Source of the DNA: Thysanoteuthis rhombus
Lineage: Eukaryota > Mollusca > Cephalopoda > Oegopsida > Thysanoteuthidae
Reading direction: 5' to 3'
Assembly: GCA_963457665.1 (NCBI GenBank)
Contig: OY735233.1
Span: 44,335,392-44,399,391 of the forward strand
DNA length: 64,000 bases
Shown here: piece after piece, positions 13,201 through 23,539 of the stretch
How the letters are laid out: every line of letters begins with the position of its first letter
Numbering within the stretch: position 1 is the stretch's first letter
Notes under the pieces: model-generated
What the model was told of the DNA's origin: nothing
Databases searched by the model: none
The model's input: only the letters and a program-made list of their open reading frames with translations
Program-made: the position numbers and the translations under genes

Positions 13201-16200
13201 ATGATGATGACGATGATGACACTTCATCTTCAAAAGTGACAATGGCTTCCGCTGTGAATAAACTCTATCTGAATTCATGACTTGTGCTTGAATTGGATTA
13301 AAGTGGAAAAGAGTTGTGCGATATCATTAGCCTCATCCTCTCATCCGTCCCTGTCTACCTGGGTCATGTGGATACAGACCAGGTAGCAGTCGATGTCATG
13401 TTGTGCTTTCAACATTATGGTTTCACTTCAGTTATCAAACTCCTAAACTGGTTGCCAGCCCTGTCTGCCGTGCTATTTACCTATAGCTGGTGGTCTATCC
13501 CCAAGACACATTAGTGTAAAGTGAATGCAAATAGTCAGATGTGGTTTGAACTCTGTTCACCAATTTGATTTCTGAGCTGCTTTTTGGTCACCCACTCTCC
13601 CAAAAGATGTTCATAATGAAATAGTGTAAATACCGTTTCTCATCTTCCCTCTTCAAAACATTGTTTATTATTCTTCAAAAGAACTGATTTCATTTCTAAC
13701 TAAAACAAAAAAAATGGATTTAGAATCAACTTGGGCCTTTTCCTTCTGTCAAAGTTTACTTTACATTCACATTAGGATGGATAAATGAAGATTTGGTTTA
13801 CAATTTCCAAGTTTTTCATTATCAATCAGTGTAGCCCCACAAATGGCCTGACCAACCAGCCAAGTGGGCTACTGATTATTCTCCTTTTACTCATCTGTGT
13901 GTCTGTCTCTAGATGCTCCTCCTCATAATTTTGGGGTTACAACCTCAAAAGTTTGCATGAGTACACCACTTGGCACCATCTTGTGCTGGTTTTTAGATAA
14001 AAGATCTATTTTCTTTAGACGATTTTTTAGATAATTAGTTCTGGTACACGCACGGAATATGGTGATTCATTTATGTGAGTTACCGATATTTCTGTTATGG
14101 TTAATCTATTCACACATTAATTGAGATAAATGAAGATTTTGTTTCTGATTTTCATGTTTTCCATTAATATCTTCATTTTTCTAATGGTCAGGAGAATTGA
14201 CTTTTTTTCTCATTGTTGAATCATTTGTTTTTGGAATTTGGTTGGAAATTAATTATTGGTCAATTCTCAGCACATACTAAGGAGACTAGAGGAATATTTT
14301 GTGTTTTTCTCAAAGATGTGCTTTCAAAAACTTGTCAAGGTCACAGAAGGATATCTTGTTGATTTTGTTTTTGATCTGCGTATACATTGCATAATTGATT
14401 ATTATAGCAAAAAGCTTTTTTCTTTTTTTTTTTTTTAAATCCAAACAAGGAACAGTCCATTTTTTTATACTTATTTTACTGAAATATTTTTTTTTGCTTA
14501 TAGTTTTGTTTCTTTTATTATCAGATGAAAACTGTTTTTTTTTTGTTTTTTTTTTTTCCATCTTGGAAATGGTTTTGGTTGAATTCATCCTTGGTATCTA
14601 CCAAAAATCACTCCCCCAGATTTGTGTGGTTCTGATTTTTTTTTTTTTCTTTCTCAAAAACCCCCAAAGTTGAAAGCAGCTATTTGTAGTTTTCCAAAGC
14701 GTTTTTGAAAGTTTTTTTTTTCTTTTTTTTTTACTCTCCACATTTTGCTGTAGATCTCTTTTTACCCCCCCCCCTCCATCCTAGCTTCTGCTTCTGTCAA
14801 TATCTTTTGCCTTTTTTAACCTTCACATTTTCTTTTGTATAATACTTTTTGTTCACATAACGTGCAGAGAGCCTTTCAAAATAGACCAACTTTTCTCAAA
14901 CCTGGTTCCGAAAAAATGTTATACATCCGAGAGAAAAAAAGCACCTGACTTTTGCTCCATTTGAGGGTTTCTTTTATATAACGAGTAGTGGTCACTGCCT
15001 TAGGGTCACTTGTCACTAGAAACACTAGAATTTTATGCCTGTTTATTCAAAGTTCTATAAAGTATGCAGCAGAAAAAGAACACAACTTCACACAGAATAA
15101 AAAGTACAATTCAGATGTAAATAAGTATTGAAAATTGTACTGTTTGGACTCCTATTTTCATTCATAATGCCTTTAAATCTGTAAACTTCCTTTTCACGAA
15201 TGGAGACTGTGTCATTCACTGTAACGGAAAAGTTATTTGATAATTTTGATTTATGTTTGCCTTCAGAGTTCTTATATTCTTTATATAAGTATGTAAAGTT
15301 TATGAAAGATAAACTAAGCTATTTCATATTCCTTTTTAAGGAAACTGACTTCCATCTTATATTCATTAGGTTAGTGGGGAGAGAAACAATAGAGAATGTT
15401 TGCCAAAATGAATGTAGAAAACTATTTTCTTACAGATAATATTTCCAACATACCAATTTAGTTATCAGTACATATGATATATTTATACAGCGGTTTATAT
15501 CAAGGGTTCTTCTAGTCTAGAAAAGGTTGAGAAAGACTTTAGTAGACTGAATCTGCTATTTTTGTTTCAGGCTTTTTATCTTTTGTAGTTTCATAAAACT
15601 GACAAATCTGCCTTGCTATTAGCTTTTAGTGGAGATTTTCTGTTTTCCTTTTGTAACGTGATCAGTTTTCAAAATCTTGTTTCGATTTTTTGGTTATCTC
15701 CGTTTTATTTTCTATGTGTCCCATGGCTTTAATCTATCTTGTCTCCCTTTTCTCAATGACTTATTTAGAATGTTCTCCTCCTTGTTGAATTCGACAAATA
15801 GTTTGATTTCTTAACTTTTTTTCCAGCTCTTTTCCTTTTGATAAAGGAAATGTTTGAATTAAAATGAAATCTTTTGCTTTATCCTGCAACAGGTGTACGA
15901 CTTGTATTGGTGGACTTTGTTCCTTCCAGACTTTTTATATACACTACCTTGCAGGTAACAAAACAAATGAATCTCAAATATTGATAGGTCTATTTTTAAT
16001 GGCAAATGAAAATGGTGTTCTAAAATCTTTTGTGTTACAGGTAACCAAGATATATTAATATGTGGGGTTTGCAAGCTCGAGTTCACTAATCTGCATACTC
16101 TTGCCCAGCATAAGAAATTGCCCTGTAAATTACGATTCAGTTGCCAGTGTCAGAAAACTCCTCAACCTGGTAAGTAATAACCCCCCCCCCCTCCCTGACC

Positions 16201-17246
16201 CAAATCCCCCGTCTCTTTTTTTTTTTTTTTTTCTTTTTCAAAGATTTTCTATACATACTGTTTATATTGTATAAGACAAAGAGAGTATTGAAATAAATAA
16301 GGGTATTAGGAGGATCACTGGTCACTACAATTCATTCAAGCCATATAACTGTCCATAGAGAGCCAAAAGGTCGAATGTACCCAAGTCATAATGGACATAG
16401 TGTAATGTTTGCATTTTGTTTTGTATTTTAGTTTTTCTTTTAGTGAAGTGACCACTTTGTATACTGGAATATATAGTATTTGTTTCTTGAATGTTTTTTC
16501 TAAATAGTATAATGATAATTCAAAAAATTCAAGTTTGGATTTAATTTTTTTTTTTTTTTTCTTTTTTAAATAGTGAATTTAGTTTCAATGATAGAAATAC
16601 AGTGATTATCAAAAAACTCCCTTTTTGAATATTAAGCCATTTTTTTAATAATAATGTTTTATCTTTAACATATCTCACACTTATATATTTCACTTGTATG
16701 TGTATGCATAGATTATTTTTAGTGTATGTGATTGTTTTCTATACTCTCATTAATTACTTATTCTTGTCATCATAAATTCCTGAATTATTTCCCTTTGATG
16801 ATGATGATGATAACTTATTCAAAGAGTCTTTCAGATGATTGAACTCCTTTTTGTTGTTGTTTGTGTCATTAACACAACATTTCGGCCAATCCATTCTACA
16901 GCCTTCTTCTGGTGTACTATCCGAATGTGATGATGGTAAACAGAATTTTTCCAATGATAGCAATGCTACAACTTTGAGAGAGAAAGGTAGACACCATCCT
17001 CTCTGGGAAGAAGTCCATATTATAGACAGGGAACACTGTTGGAAGATGAGAAAAATCAAAGAGGCAGCCCACATGAACATGTCATCTGGGTGTATTAGTC
17101 AGACAGGTGCAGACTACACCCCAATGTAACTTCCACTATTCAACAGGGGACAAGGTATAGAAATCCAGGCCCTACAAGGAGGGGGGGAGTCATCTCCCGA
17201 ATCCAATGTTGTAGTGTTGCTACCACTGGTAAAATTCCATTAACCA

Positions 17247-17281
<35 letters not shown>

Positions 17282-20200
17282 TTTATTATTGATATCTGAT
17301 GTGGTGTCCAGCAGAATGAAAGGAATTAAGGGAATTGTATGTATCAACTGATTTTCAGGATCTCTTTTTGTATTCTGCTTATTAGAAACTGTGAACCAAA
17401 ATTGTCATCATAGGTTTCTTTAGTTTTTAAGTCATTATGGCCATCCAGCTATCTGTGTGCCGCATTTATTGAAAGTCCGAACATTTAACTCCATATGTCT
17501 AGAAGAAAGTTTTCTTTCAGCCCCCCCCCTTCCTGTTTCATTTACAATGTAAGTTAATGCTAAATTGGTCCCTTAATTTGTGTCTGGCAGCATTCACTCT
17601 TAATTTTTGAAAATTCAGACTTTTTAGTGATCCAATCAAATGTAACTTATTCATTGATCACTCTTTAATTTTTTGATTGTTCATCTTTAACGTGGCATGC
17701 TGCCAAAAGATATTGCTCACAGATGACTTGATCATCAAAATTGATTTTCTGTCTGTTTGATTTTTGGAACCTGGTTTTGTATTCTGCCTTTTTCTCTTCA
17801 TCTTTAGAACCTGAACAAGAAGCCTTGATACTCAATTGTGCAACTTGTAATATGACCTTCTTCTCAGCTTGGAGTTTGGTGCAGCATTGCCAGACCGAAC
17901 ATAAACTGACCATATTCAAAGATGGACGGAAAATAGTGAGTAACAGATTCCAGATATACACCTATATATGATGGGCTTCACCTGGTAAAAGGTTCGGCTC
18001 ACAGTTGTTTCTCATACTATATCCGTTTACTGCAAAGGAAACAGAAATTATTCTTCCAAAGAAGCGATAATAAACGAACATTTCTAAAGAAGCAACTCCT
18101 AAGGATGCTGTGTATTATGATCATGGATAAACACTTTATTCCAGATGAATTAAAAATTCATCTGTACCTCACATAAATGAATCACTGTAGCCCATGCGTG
18201 CACCTGGACTAATTATCTTTAAAAAAATACTTGCACACAATTCAGGCATTGTTGGTCCACAATGAACTTTTTTTTTTTTAAATGCACTCTTTTGATAGGG
18301 CTTACTGATCTACTCCCGCAAATTTTCATGCTTTTACACCCTCCCCCCTCCGGAAATATGACCAGGGTGCACGGAGACACACACACAAACGAAGAGAAGA
18401 ATCTATTGCCTACATGGCTGGTTTATGGTGCTACTGTGATTCAATGGATTTCCATTCATTGTTGTGAATTAACAATGAAAATGAATCCATAACAATGAAT
18501 CTACAGTTATCCATTGTTATTCACAGGTTTTCTTTTCAGGGTTTCAATAACTCACAATTCAGTCTTGAAAAAGAATTTGTTTTTGTTACAAAGAAAAAAG
18601 AAATTTTCATCAATAACAAAGAATTGGGCTGTTTTAATTCAATGTTTCTGTTTTTTTTATATTTCACTGGCAAAATATCAATGTGTGTTGACAGCTTATT
18701 GGCATTCATCCCTCCAATTTTGTAACCGTTTTCTGGTTGAAGAAAGTGAGAATTTACACGTTTATTTATCAGGGAAAACAGGTTTAAAAGAAGTAATTTA
18801 CAATTATATTATCGTATGTGATTTGTTCATTCCACCTGGTAGTGGGTATTTCAAGGCATTTTAATCAGCCTGAATGAAGAAAAAAAATACCATACAAAAA
18901 CAACTAAAAAATCAAGATGAAATTTCTTCCTTTACTTATTTATCTACTTTTTGTTCCCTTCACTTGTCGTTTGTTGATTTATATATTTTTTCTTCCCTCT
19001 TGGATTCATGTTCTTAGAAAAGGTATTCAGATCTATGAACAATGAGTGCAGAAAACAAGGAAAATCAGTAAAGGAAGAAATTTCATCTTTTTTTTTTTCT
19101 TTTTCTTTTTTTTCTTTTTTTTTTCTTTTTCTTTTTTTCTTTTTCTTTTTTTTCTTTTTCTTTTTTTCTTTTTCTTTTTTTTTTCTTCTTTTTTTTCTTT
19201 TTTTCTTTTTCTTTTTTTTTCTTTTTCTTTTTTTTTTTTCTTTTTCTTTTTTTTCTTTTTCTTTTTTTTCTTTTTCTTTTTTTTCTTTTTCTTTTTTTTT
19301 TCCTGTTGCTTTTTTATCTTCTCTGCAATTTTCATTCAAGCCATTTAAAAGAATAAAAAGGCCATAAAAATCAATAAGTAATTAAAATTAGTAATGATGA
19401 TGATGATTATAGTCATATGTTCAATTAAACAAGAACATTTCCATTTTGGAGTTGGACCAGGTAGAGATTATCTGTAGCCTACTGGAGGTCGTTAAGGCAA
19501 TTCATTAGAGAACATCACAACATCACACATGAGGCACAAGGCTTTTTTTTTTGTTTTTTTTTTTTTTCCTTAGCTTTTTGCCTTTTGGACTAATGTTGCA
19601 TCTCATTTGTTAAAATACGGTAGTTGATTTTGGGAGGGGGGTAATTTCTTGAATGCAAATTTCTACTGCATATGTCACAACATTTTGCACTATCTTCAAA
19701 AATATTGGGTTCAAGAAGTTGTACACAGATGATTTTTATCATATTTTTTGCCAATCTCTCTTCTTACTTATGACACAAAAATTCTAAAAGATAAAATCGA
19801 ATTTTATACAACTTTTTTTTCAAAAGGTGTCAATTTTCCAGTTAGTGTCCAGCAAAATCCATCTAGATGCCAACTTGTCATTTTGATTCTTGGTTATCAA
19901 TTTCTTCTTTCTATTTTCCCAATCCACTAAATAAAGGATTAAATGATCATCAGTCGGAATAGTTATTTGTCAGTCGTTTGTGTCTGATTTTGTGCAAGTT
20001 TCATTACTTTTGGGGGTGGGGGGATGAAAAGATACTTTGAGAATTTCAATTCCACAAGGGGTCTACACCCCTCAAACCCCACAAAATTCAAGGGACTACT
20101 GTAGTAGCATTAAAAGGAGAAAAAAATTGTTAATGTTTATTTGAACTGTCTATTACTAGCATCTACCATGCACATTTATGATTCTCTTCTAAAACGTATG

Positions 20201-20752
20201 TGATTAAATGTCTTCTTGGAAAGTTTTATCTTGGTTTTAACTGCAAGAAAATAGCATGAAGTTAGTCGTAAAAAGAAAGAAGATTCTGCATACTCACGGG
20301 ATTTTTGACGAGTTTGAAGCCATATTTACATATTTTGCAAAAAAATGATCAATTCCTCATTCGTCCCCTGAGAAATTGAAGTTGTGTTTCAACAATTGGA
20401 ATGTTCTGTTTGCTTTACTTTATTCCTTTATTTATACATTTACAATTACTTTATGAAGAGGTGTATGGCACATGGCCAGATTTATATGTGAGACCCTCTC
20501 CATAAGTGATCACAATAAACAGCTTCCTCTGTATTCTGCAAGATAATTCAAATAAAAGTAGAATAAAGTATTTATTTGAGTATTTTTCTTGATTTGATTG
20601 TAATATTTGTTTTTTCTTTTTTCTTTCCTGCTTTTTAGTTAGATGATGCTAAAGGTACAACTGTGAAGATTGAACTCCCCAAAAATGACACAACTGCACA
20701 AAACAATAATTCAAATTCAGCCGCGGAAGTTAAACAAGAGCCAAAGGAATAA
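6884..20752 (+). CDS. BCL11-like two-zinc-finger protein, last four coding exons (5' end outside window)
   Basis: Four exons join in phase: 6884-7200, 16041-16169, 17808-17935 and 20639-20752. All have AG acceptors; the first three end at GT donors and the last carries the stop TAA. They give 228 residues plus one split codon; earlier exons lie left of the window. Order: a Pro/Ser/Ala-rich low-complexity part (1-106), a CCHC finger (C113, C116, H129, C134; C-X2-C-X12-H-X4-C), a C2H2 finger (C159, C162, H175, H180) with an SAW-L-QH core, and a short acidic/Asn-rich tail. The pairing of a CCHC finger with an SAWxLxQH finger is characteristic of the N-terminal part of BCL11A/BCL11B, which are nuclear transcription factors. 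The tail holds two sumoylation-type motifs, VKIE and VKQE. Unlike BCL11, the fingers are only about 24 residues apart and no C-terminal finger block follows. A nuclear regulatory role is inferred. The zinc-finger and gene calls are firm; the orthology is not. Confidence 0.75.
9848..10290 (+). repeat. Family D repeat, head-to-tail dimer
   Basis: CAATGACATTTTGTTGAAGG followed by GTRGGYYAYGRGCTRAGGAA occurs twice (9852 and 10034). The second copy ends with ATAGCTATATATAAACAG and CATTGGCAGAGGTATGTGCT. The same parts, also doubled, occur at 60270-60720, and one reversed copy at 35437-35680. It looks like a SINE or LINE tail of unknown family. Confidence 0.55.
12250..12565 (+). repeat. SINE-like family A, copy 2
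   Basis: Contains CAACCAGCCGAGTGGGCTAC, CACCACTAGGCACCGTCTAG, a T-rich AGATAATT tail, and ends GGCTATGGTGATTCA. This is the longest plus-strand copy and shows both ends of the family. Confidence 0.65.
13822..14080 (+). repeat. SINE-like family A, copy 3
   Basis: Starts TCAGTGTAGCCCCACAAATG with GACCAACCAGCCAAGTGGGC, and has GGGGTTACAACCTC, CACCACTTGGCACCATCTTG, and an AGATAATTAGTTCTGGTACA tail. Confidence 0.65.
16041..16169 (+). CDS. Exon of BCL11-like gene: CCHC zinc finger
   Basis: The acceptor TGTTACAG ends at 16040 and the donor GTAAGT starts at 16170. The exon begins with the last two bases of the split Ser codon and ends with G, the first base of a Glu codon finished in the next exon. 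It encodes ICGVCKLEF...HTLAQHKKLPC, a CCHC finger comparable with the first finger of BCL11A (CGQC...EHKRKQC). A Cys-rich SCQCQ follows. Confidence 0.85.
16838..17130 (+). mobile_element. Penelope-like (GIY-YIG) retroelement fragment
   Basis: The frame from 16839 encodes HHPLWEEVHIIDREHCWKMR followed by KIKEAAHM. This resembles the (D/E)REHxWxxRxxKEA-type block at the end of the GIY-YIG endonuclease region of Penelope-like elements. It is followed by a stop and a repeat-like tail. Upstream, the segment at about 16876-16915 is an inverted copy of the conserved motif seen at 28745 and 46115. Reverse transcriptase is absent, so this is a truncated relic. Confidence 0.55.
17250..17281. repeat. 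TA dinucleotide microsatellite
   Basis: About 16 TA units in the intron just after the Penelope-like relic. Confidence 0.95.
17808..17935 (+). CDS. Exon of BCL11-like gene: C2H2 zinc finger
   Basis: The acceptor ATCTTTAG ends at 17807 and the donor GTGAGT starts at 17936. The exon begins with AA, completing GAA (Glu) with the G of the previous exon, and ends on a codon boundary. It encodes CATCNMTFFSAWSLVQHCQ followed by TEHKLTIF, a C-X2-C-X12-H-X4-H finger. Its SAWxLxQHxQxxHxLxI pattern is close to finger 1 of BCL11A. Confidence 0.87.
18185..18450 (-). repeat. SINE-like family A, copy 4 (minus strand)
   Basis: The reverse complement reads the family in order: AGATTCTTCTCTTCG, then TGGACCAACAATGCC, AGATAATTAGTCCAGGTGCA and GGGCTACAGTGATTC. 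It lies in the intron before the last coding exon of the BCL11-like gene. Confidence 0.6.
19088..19302 (+). repeat. Polypyrimidine tract (T runs with single C spacers)
   Basis: About 215 bases made only of T and C, as T5-T12 runs separated by single C bases with periodic TTTTTC units. Both strands appear open here, giving artificial Phe-rich and Lys-rich frames. Confidence 0.9.
20405..20530 (+). repeat. Family E repeat, copy 1
   Basis: Shares TACTTTATT...GACCCTCTCCATAAGTGATC and CAGCTTCCTCTGTATTC with the copies at 33575-33845 and 38485-38735 (GACCCTGTCTATAAGTGATC, TAGTTTCCTCTGTGCAT). Confidence 0.55.
20639..20752 (+). CDS. Terminal coding exon of BCL11-like gene
   Basis: The acceptor CTTTTTAG ends at 20638. 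The frame is phase 0, matching the previous exon, and codes for 37 residues before TAA at 20750-20752. The tail is Asn-rich with two psi-K-x-E motifs, VKIE and VKQE, which fit the sumoylation consensus. A donor-like GTAAGT at 20763 lies 11 bases after the stop, so the 3' UTR is probably spliced. Confidence 0.8.
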   Translation, partial: LDDAKGTTVKIELPKNDTTAQNNNSNSAAEVKQEPKE

Positions 20753-21752
20753 CTAGGAATCGGTAAGTAATCCTTTTCATTTCATTATTTAAAGGCATGA
20801 ACAGAAGTATTCATTTTTAAGGCTTGAAAATTCAGACAACAATATTATTGCTATGATTTATATAAGTTCCTGAGTACTGACAGCACTGGATCACCATCAC
20901 AAACCCCCGAGTAATAACTATTGTTTCTCCCCAAAGTTCAATTAGGAAAGGGAAATTCTAAACTAAGAAACTTATTTTCCAGTATTGAATCCTATTAGTC
21001 AGATCCACTTCATCAATCACACAATGTCTTCCAAACTTTCTGAAATTTATTCCAAGAGAGCCTGAAATTGTGTTGTAAGTCAGTTTCATTGCTGTTTCTA
21101 TGAAGTTAACACTAGTTTACTAATTGGCTCTACTGTTCATTGATTCTAAAGTACTATTGATGACTAAGTCACATTACTATAACAAGCTGCCTACCTTCCA
21201 AATGTTCAGATGATTAGACACTTGTAACTGCTGAGCATTATGTAATCAAACATCTCATTGATTATATCAATAGACACAACATAAAGATCATTTACAATCT
21301 GATGGTTGGATCAGAATATTAATTTTAAAAAGATGATAGGATTTTCTTATTGATTAATTATATATATAAAGCAACAAACAGAAAATTGCACAACACCTAG
21401 AATGGAATGTATTTTTCTTTCAATTGTAAGAAACTAAAATGAAAAATCAGCCATATTAACAGCAACAGTTGCCTGCATACTTATGGCAAGCGCACACACA
21501 GCAGCAATCCATTTTATGTTTGTGTGACAGAAAACCAACACAGAAAAGTGAGAACAGCTTTTATAGAATGAGATAGAAAAAAAATTTTGACAACTTCTCA
21601 ACAAAGTGTTATTTACCCAAAGATTTGGTGTTAGATTTTTAAAAATTTTTCTATCTTTCTGTGAGGGTCCTAATTTTTTTTATCTTTTGTCTGGTTTCAT
21701 GTCAACTGATAATAGTTTTTTTATTTTTTTTTTTTTTTTTCTTCCCTTTCAG

Positions 21753-22020
21753 AATCTGACGGTCTATTTTTACTTGAAACTGGTCTCTGCCGGATCGGGA
21801 TCATTTGAGGCACAAGAAATCCTTTTAGTACATATTCATCATTTAGACAGAAACAATTACAATAAGAGAGGAGAGAAAATTCCAGTCAGGATTCACCATT
21901 TCACTAAACATAGATTGATACACAACCTTTTTATTTTCCCCCATTATTGACAAATCTATTTCATCCTTCAAATCCCATAGTTGATAAATAAGAGAAAGTT
22001 TCATCGATTCGATGCTGGTC
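21753..22020 (+). other. Possible 3' UTR exon of the BCL11-like gene
   Basis: A strong polypyrimidine tract followed by CCCTTTCAG ends at 21752, and a GT donor sits just after the stop codon at 20763, so a non-coding last exon starting here is likely. The 3' limit cannot be set. ATTAAA near 22507 and AATAAA near 23083 are possible polyadenylation signals. If the exon runs that far, its UTR would include one or two foldback elements (22022-22218 and 22893-23100). Confidence 0.4.
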
Positions 22021-22021
22021 A

Positions 22022-22218
22022 CAGTCGGGATTGCCTGATTCGGACACAATGGGGTTATAATCCGAGCTAGATCTCGGGGATTTACCCAACGCAGGCATCG
22101 GGTGTTGAATTTAGAAAGCGAGCGAGGCAGAGGTTCAATCCCAGCCCCTTGTGGCAAGCCATTGAATGTCCACCTCCCCAAAACGCCCTTGTCACATAAG
22201 TCATCTGGCAAACCTGGT
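22022..22218. repeat. Foldback family B, copy 1
   Basis: Starts near GGGATTGCCTGATTCGG, has TTTACCCAACGCAGGCATCG and GGCAGAGGTTCAATCCCAGC, then the mirrored half CATTGAATGTCCACCTCCCC and ends CATCTGGCAAACCTGG. This copy is degenerate in its right arm. Confidence 0.55.
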
Positions 22219-22892
22219 CACAGCATTTTCTTCAAGATAAAAACTAATCTCATTTCTGATTTCCAATTTCATTTTCAGAAATCGTGTTAAGTTCATAACA
22301 TTTCTTATGAAGAACAGTTTTCAATGATTTTCTTCTGTTCATGGACTCGGAACTTTTGACTGGTGAATTGTGCGAATGAATTCTTTCTTGATGATGTTGA
22401 TCTCTCACTATGTTCTCTAGCAGATTATCTATAATCCAGGGGGGAGGGCTAGGCTTTCCCTGACCCTGCCGCTCCCTTCCCCACTCTGGAATAGAATTAA
22501 GTGACATTAAATCACGTATATCATTGTATTATGTATAATACACAAATATGATATCATAAAGATATACGAATCCATTACAGCCTTTTTTTTTTTTTTTCTT
22601 CTTCATTTTAGAAAACGAAAAAATTTTTATATTCCAAACATGAAAAAATATGTGCATAAATATTGAAATATCATCCCAAGTTCTCACTTCTACTCTCAAT
22701 TGAACTTATCTTTTGCTTTTGGTCCAACCCACTCCCTTTCGGGGCCCCTAGGTTTTAGCCAACTCAGCCTTATGGTTAATTCACTACTGGTTACATTACA
22801 ATTAGTATTTTCTTCCCAAGTTGCTCAGTGTAACAGTCGACCAATTTTTTTATTGGCCCAGTAAATTATAAATTACTTCTTGCAACTTGTAC

Positions 22893-23100
22893 GCGGGTTG
22901 TCAGATTTGGCCTGAAGGGGAGATTATCCAAGTTATATCACAGAGACTAACCCAACACAGTCATTGGAATGGTATTAAAATTGGAAATCAAGTGAGTCTG
23001 GTTCAAGGTTCAATACTGTCCCCCAGAAACAGGCCATTAAACCCCTGCCTCCACAAAATGCCCGTGTCAGATAAGTCTGTGAAATAAATCTCAGATCATT
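22893..23100. repeat. Foldback family B, copy 2
   Basis: The left arm GGGTTGTCAGATTTGGCC and GGGGAGATTATCC is followed by ACTAACCCAACACAGTCATT and GGTTCAATACTG. The mirrored arm begins CCATTAAACCCCTGCCTCCA and decays after GATAAGTCTGTGAAATAAA. Confidence 0.6.
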
Positions 23101-23539
23101 GTGGTTTTATTTTCTCTAAGAATATGATTATCAATTCCTTTTCCATCTGGTCTTTGCTTCCCTTGTATGAGTTATGTATATTTCATGAATATGTACAGGA
23201 CTGCAACAGGCTGAAGTGTAAAAAGAAGCGAAGAAATATTTGGAAAGATAGAACCATCCATTTGTTTTAATTTTTAACTTTCTAATTCAAACTAAACAAG
23301 TGAGAATTATCAACATCTAAGAGAGAATTATGAACATCTCAAGATGATTCCTACGTACTGTCAAATGGGTGAATACTTAATGAATGAATTATCCATTAAT
23401 TACCACCATCTCTACCCACCTTCTTGTAAACAATTCTGAATAAACACTGAAAACGCTGACTGGGAAGTTTTCATTTGTTGGAATCTCTTGTTTTGAATTT
23501 CAGACATGGGGAATTATTATTCACTGATTCACTCAGACT

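Larger units (their letters stand above)
7201..16040. other. Intron of the BCL11-like gene (8.8 kb)
   Basis: Very AT-rich with frequent T runs and no supported exon. It contains the dimeric repeat at 9848-10290, SINE-like copies at 12250 and 13822, and a short GATGAT-rich stretch near 13200. I see nothing distinct in 7201-9800, 10300-12200 or 14100-16000 beyond simple T-rich DNA. Confidence 0.6.
16170..17807. other. Intron of the BCL11-like gene between the two finger exons
   Basis: It contains runs of C and T near 16178-16230, a Penelope-like fragment (16838-17130), a TA microsatellite (17250-17281) and otherwise plain AT-rich sequence. No additional exon joins in phase here, since exons 16041-16169 and 17808-17935 already fit each other. 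Confidence 0.6.
17936..20638. other. Last coding intron of the BCL11-like gene
   Basis: Holds a minus-strand SINE-like copy (18185-18450), the polypyrimidine tract (19088-19302), a T-rich block near 19540-19570 and a family E repeat (20405-20530). Nothing protein-like is supported; the long Phe/Lys-rich frames at 19000-19370 are products of the T/C tract. Confidence 0.6.

Noticed and set aside
15893..16058. Possible exon before the CCHC finger (acceptor-like CAACAG near 15891)
   Set aside because: The exon at 16041 already joins 7200 in phase to give Ser; an extra exon here would need its own donor and phase, which are not present.
16839..17129. Open frame in the intron between finger exons, considered as a coding exon
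   Set aside because: It matches the end of Penelope-like elements, and the flanking finger exons join each other in phase without it.
18944..19367. Long Phe-rich and Lys/Glu-rich open frames on both strands
   Set aside because: They come from the pure T/C tract at 19088-19302, in which stops are rare on either strand.
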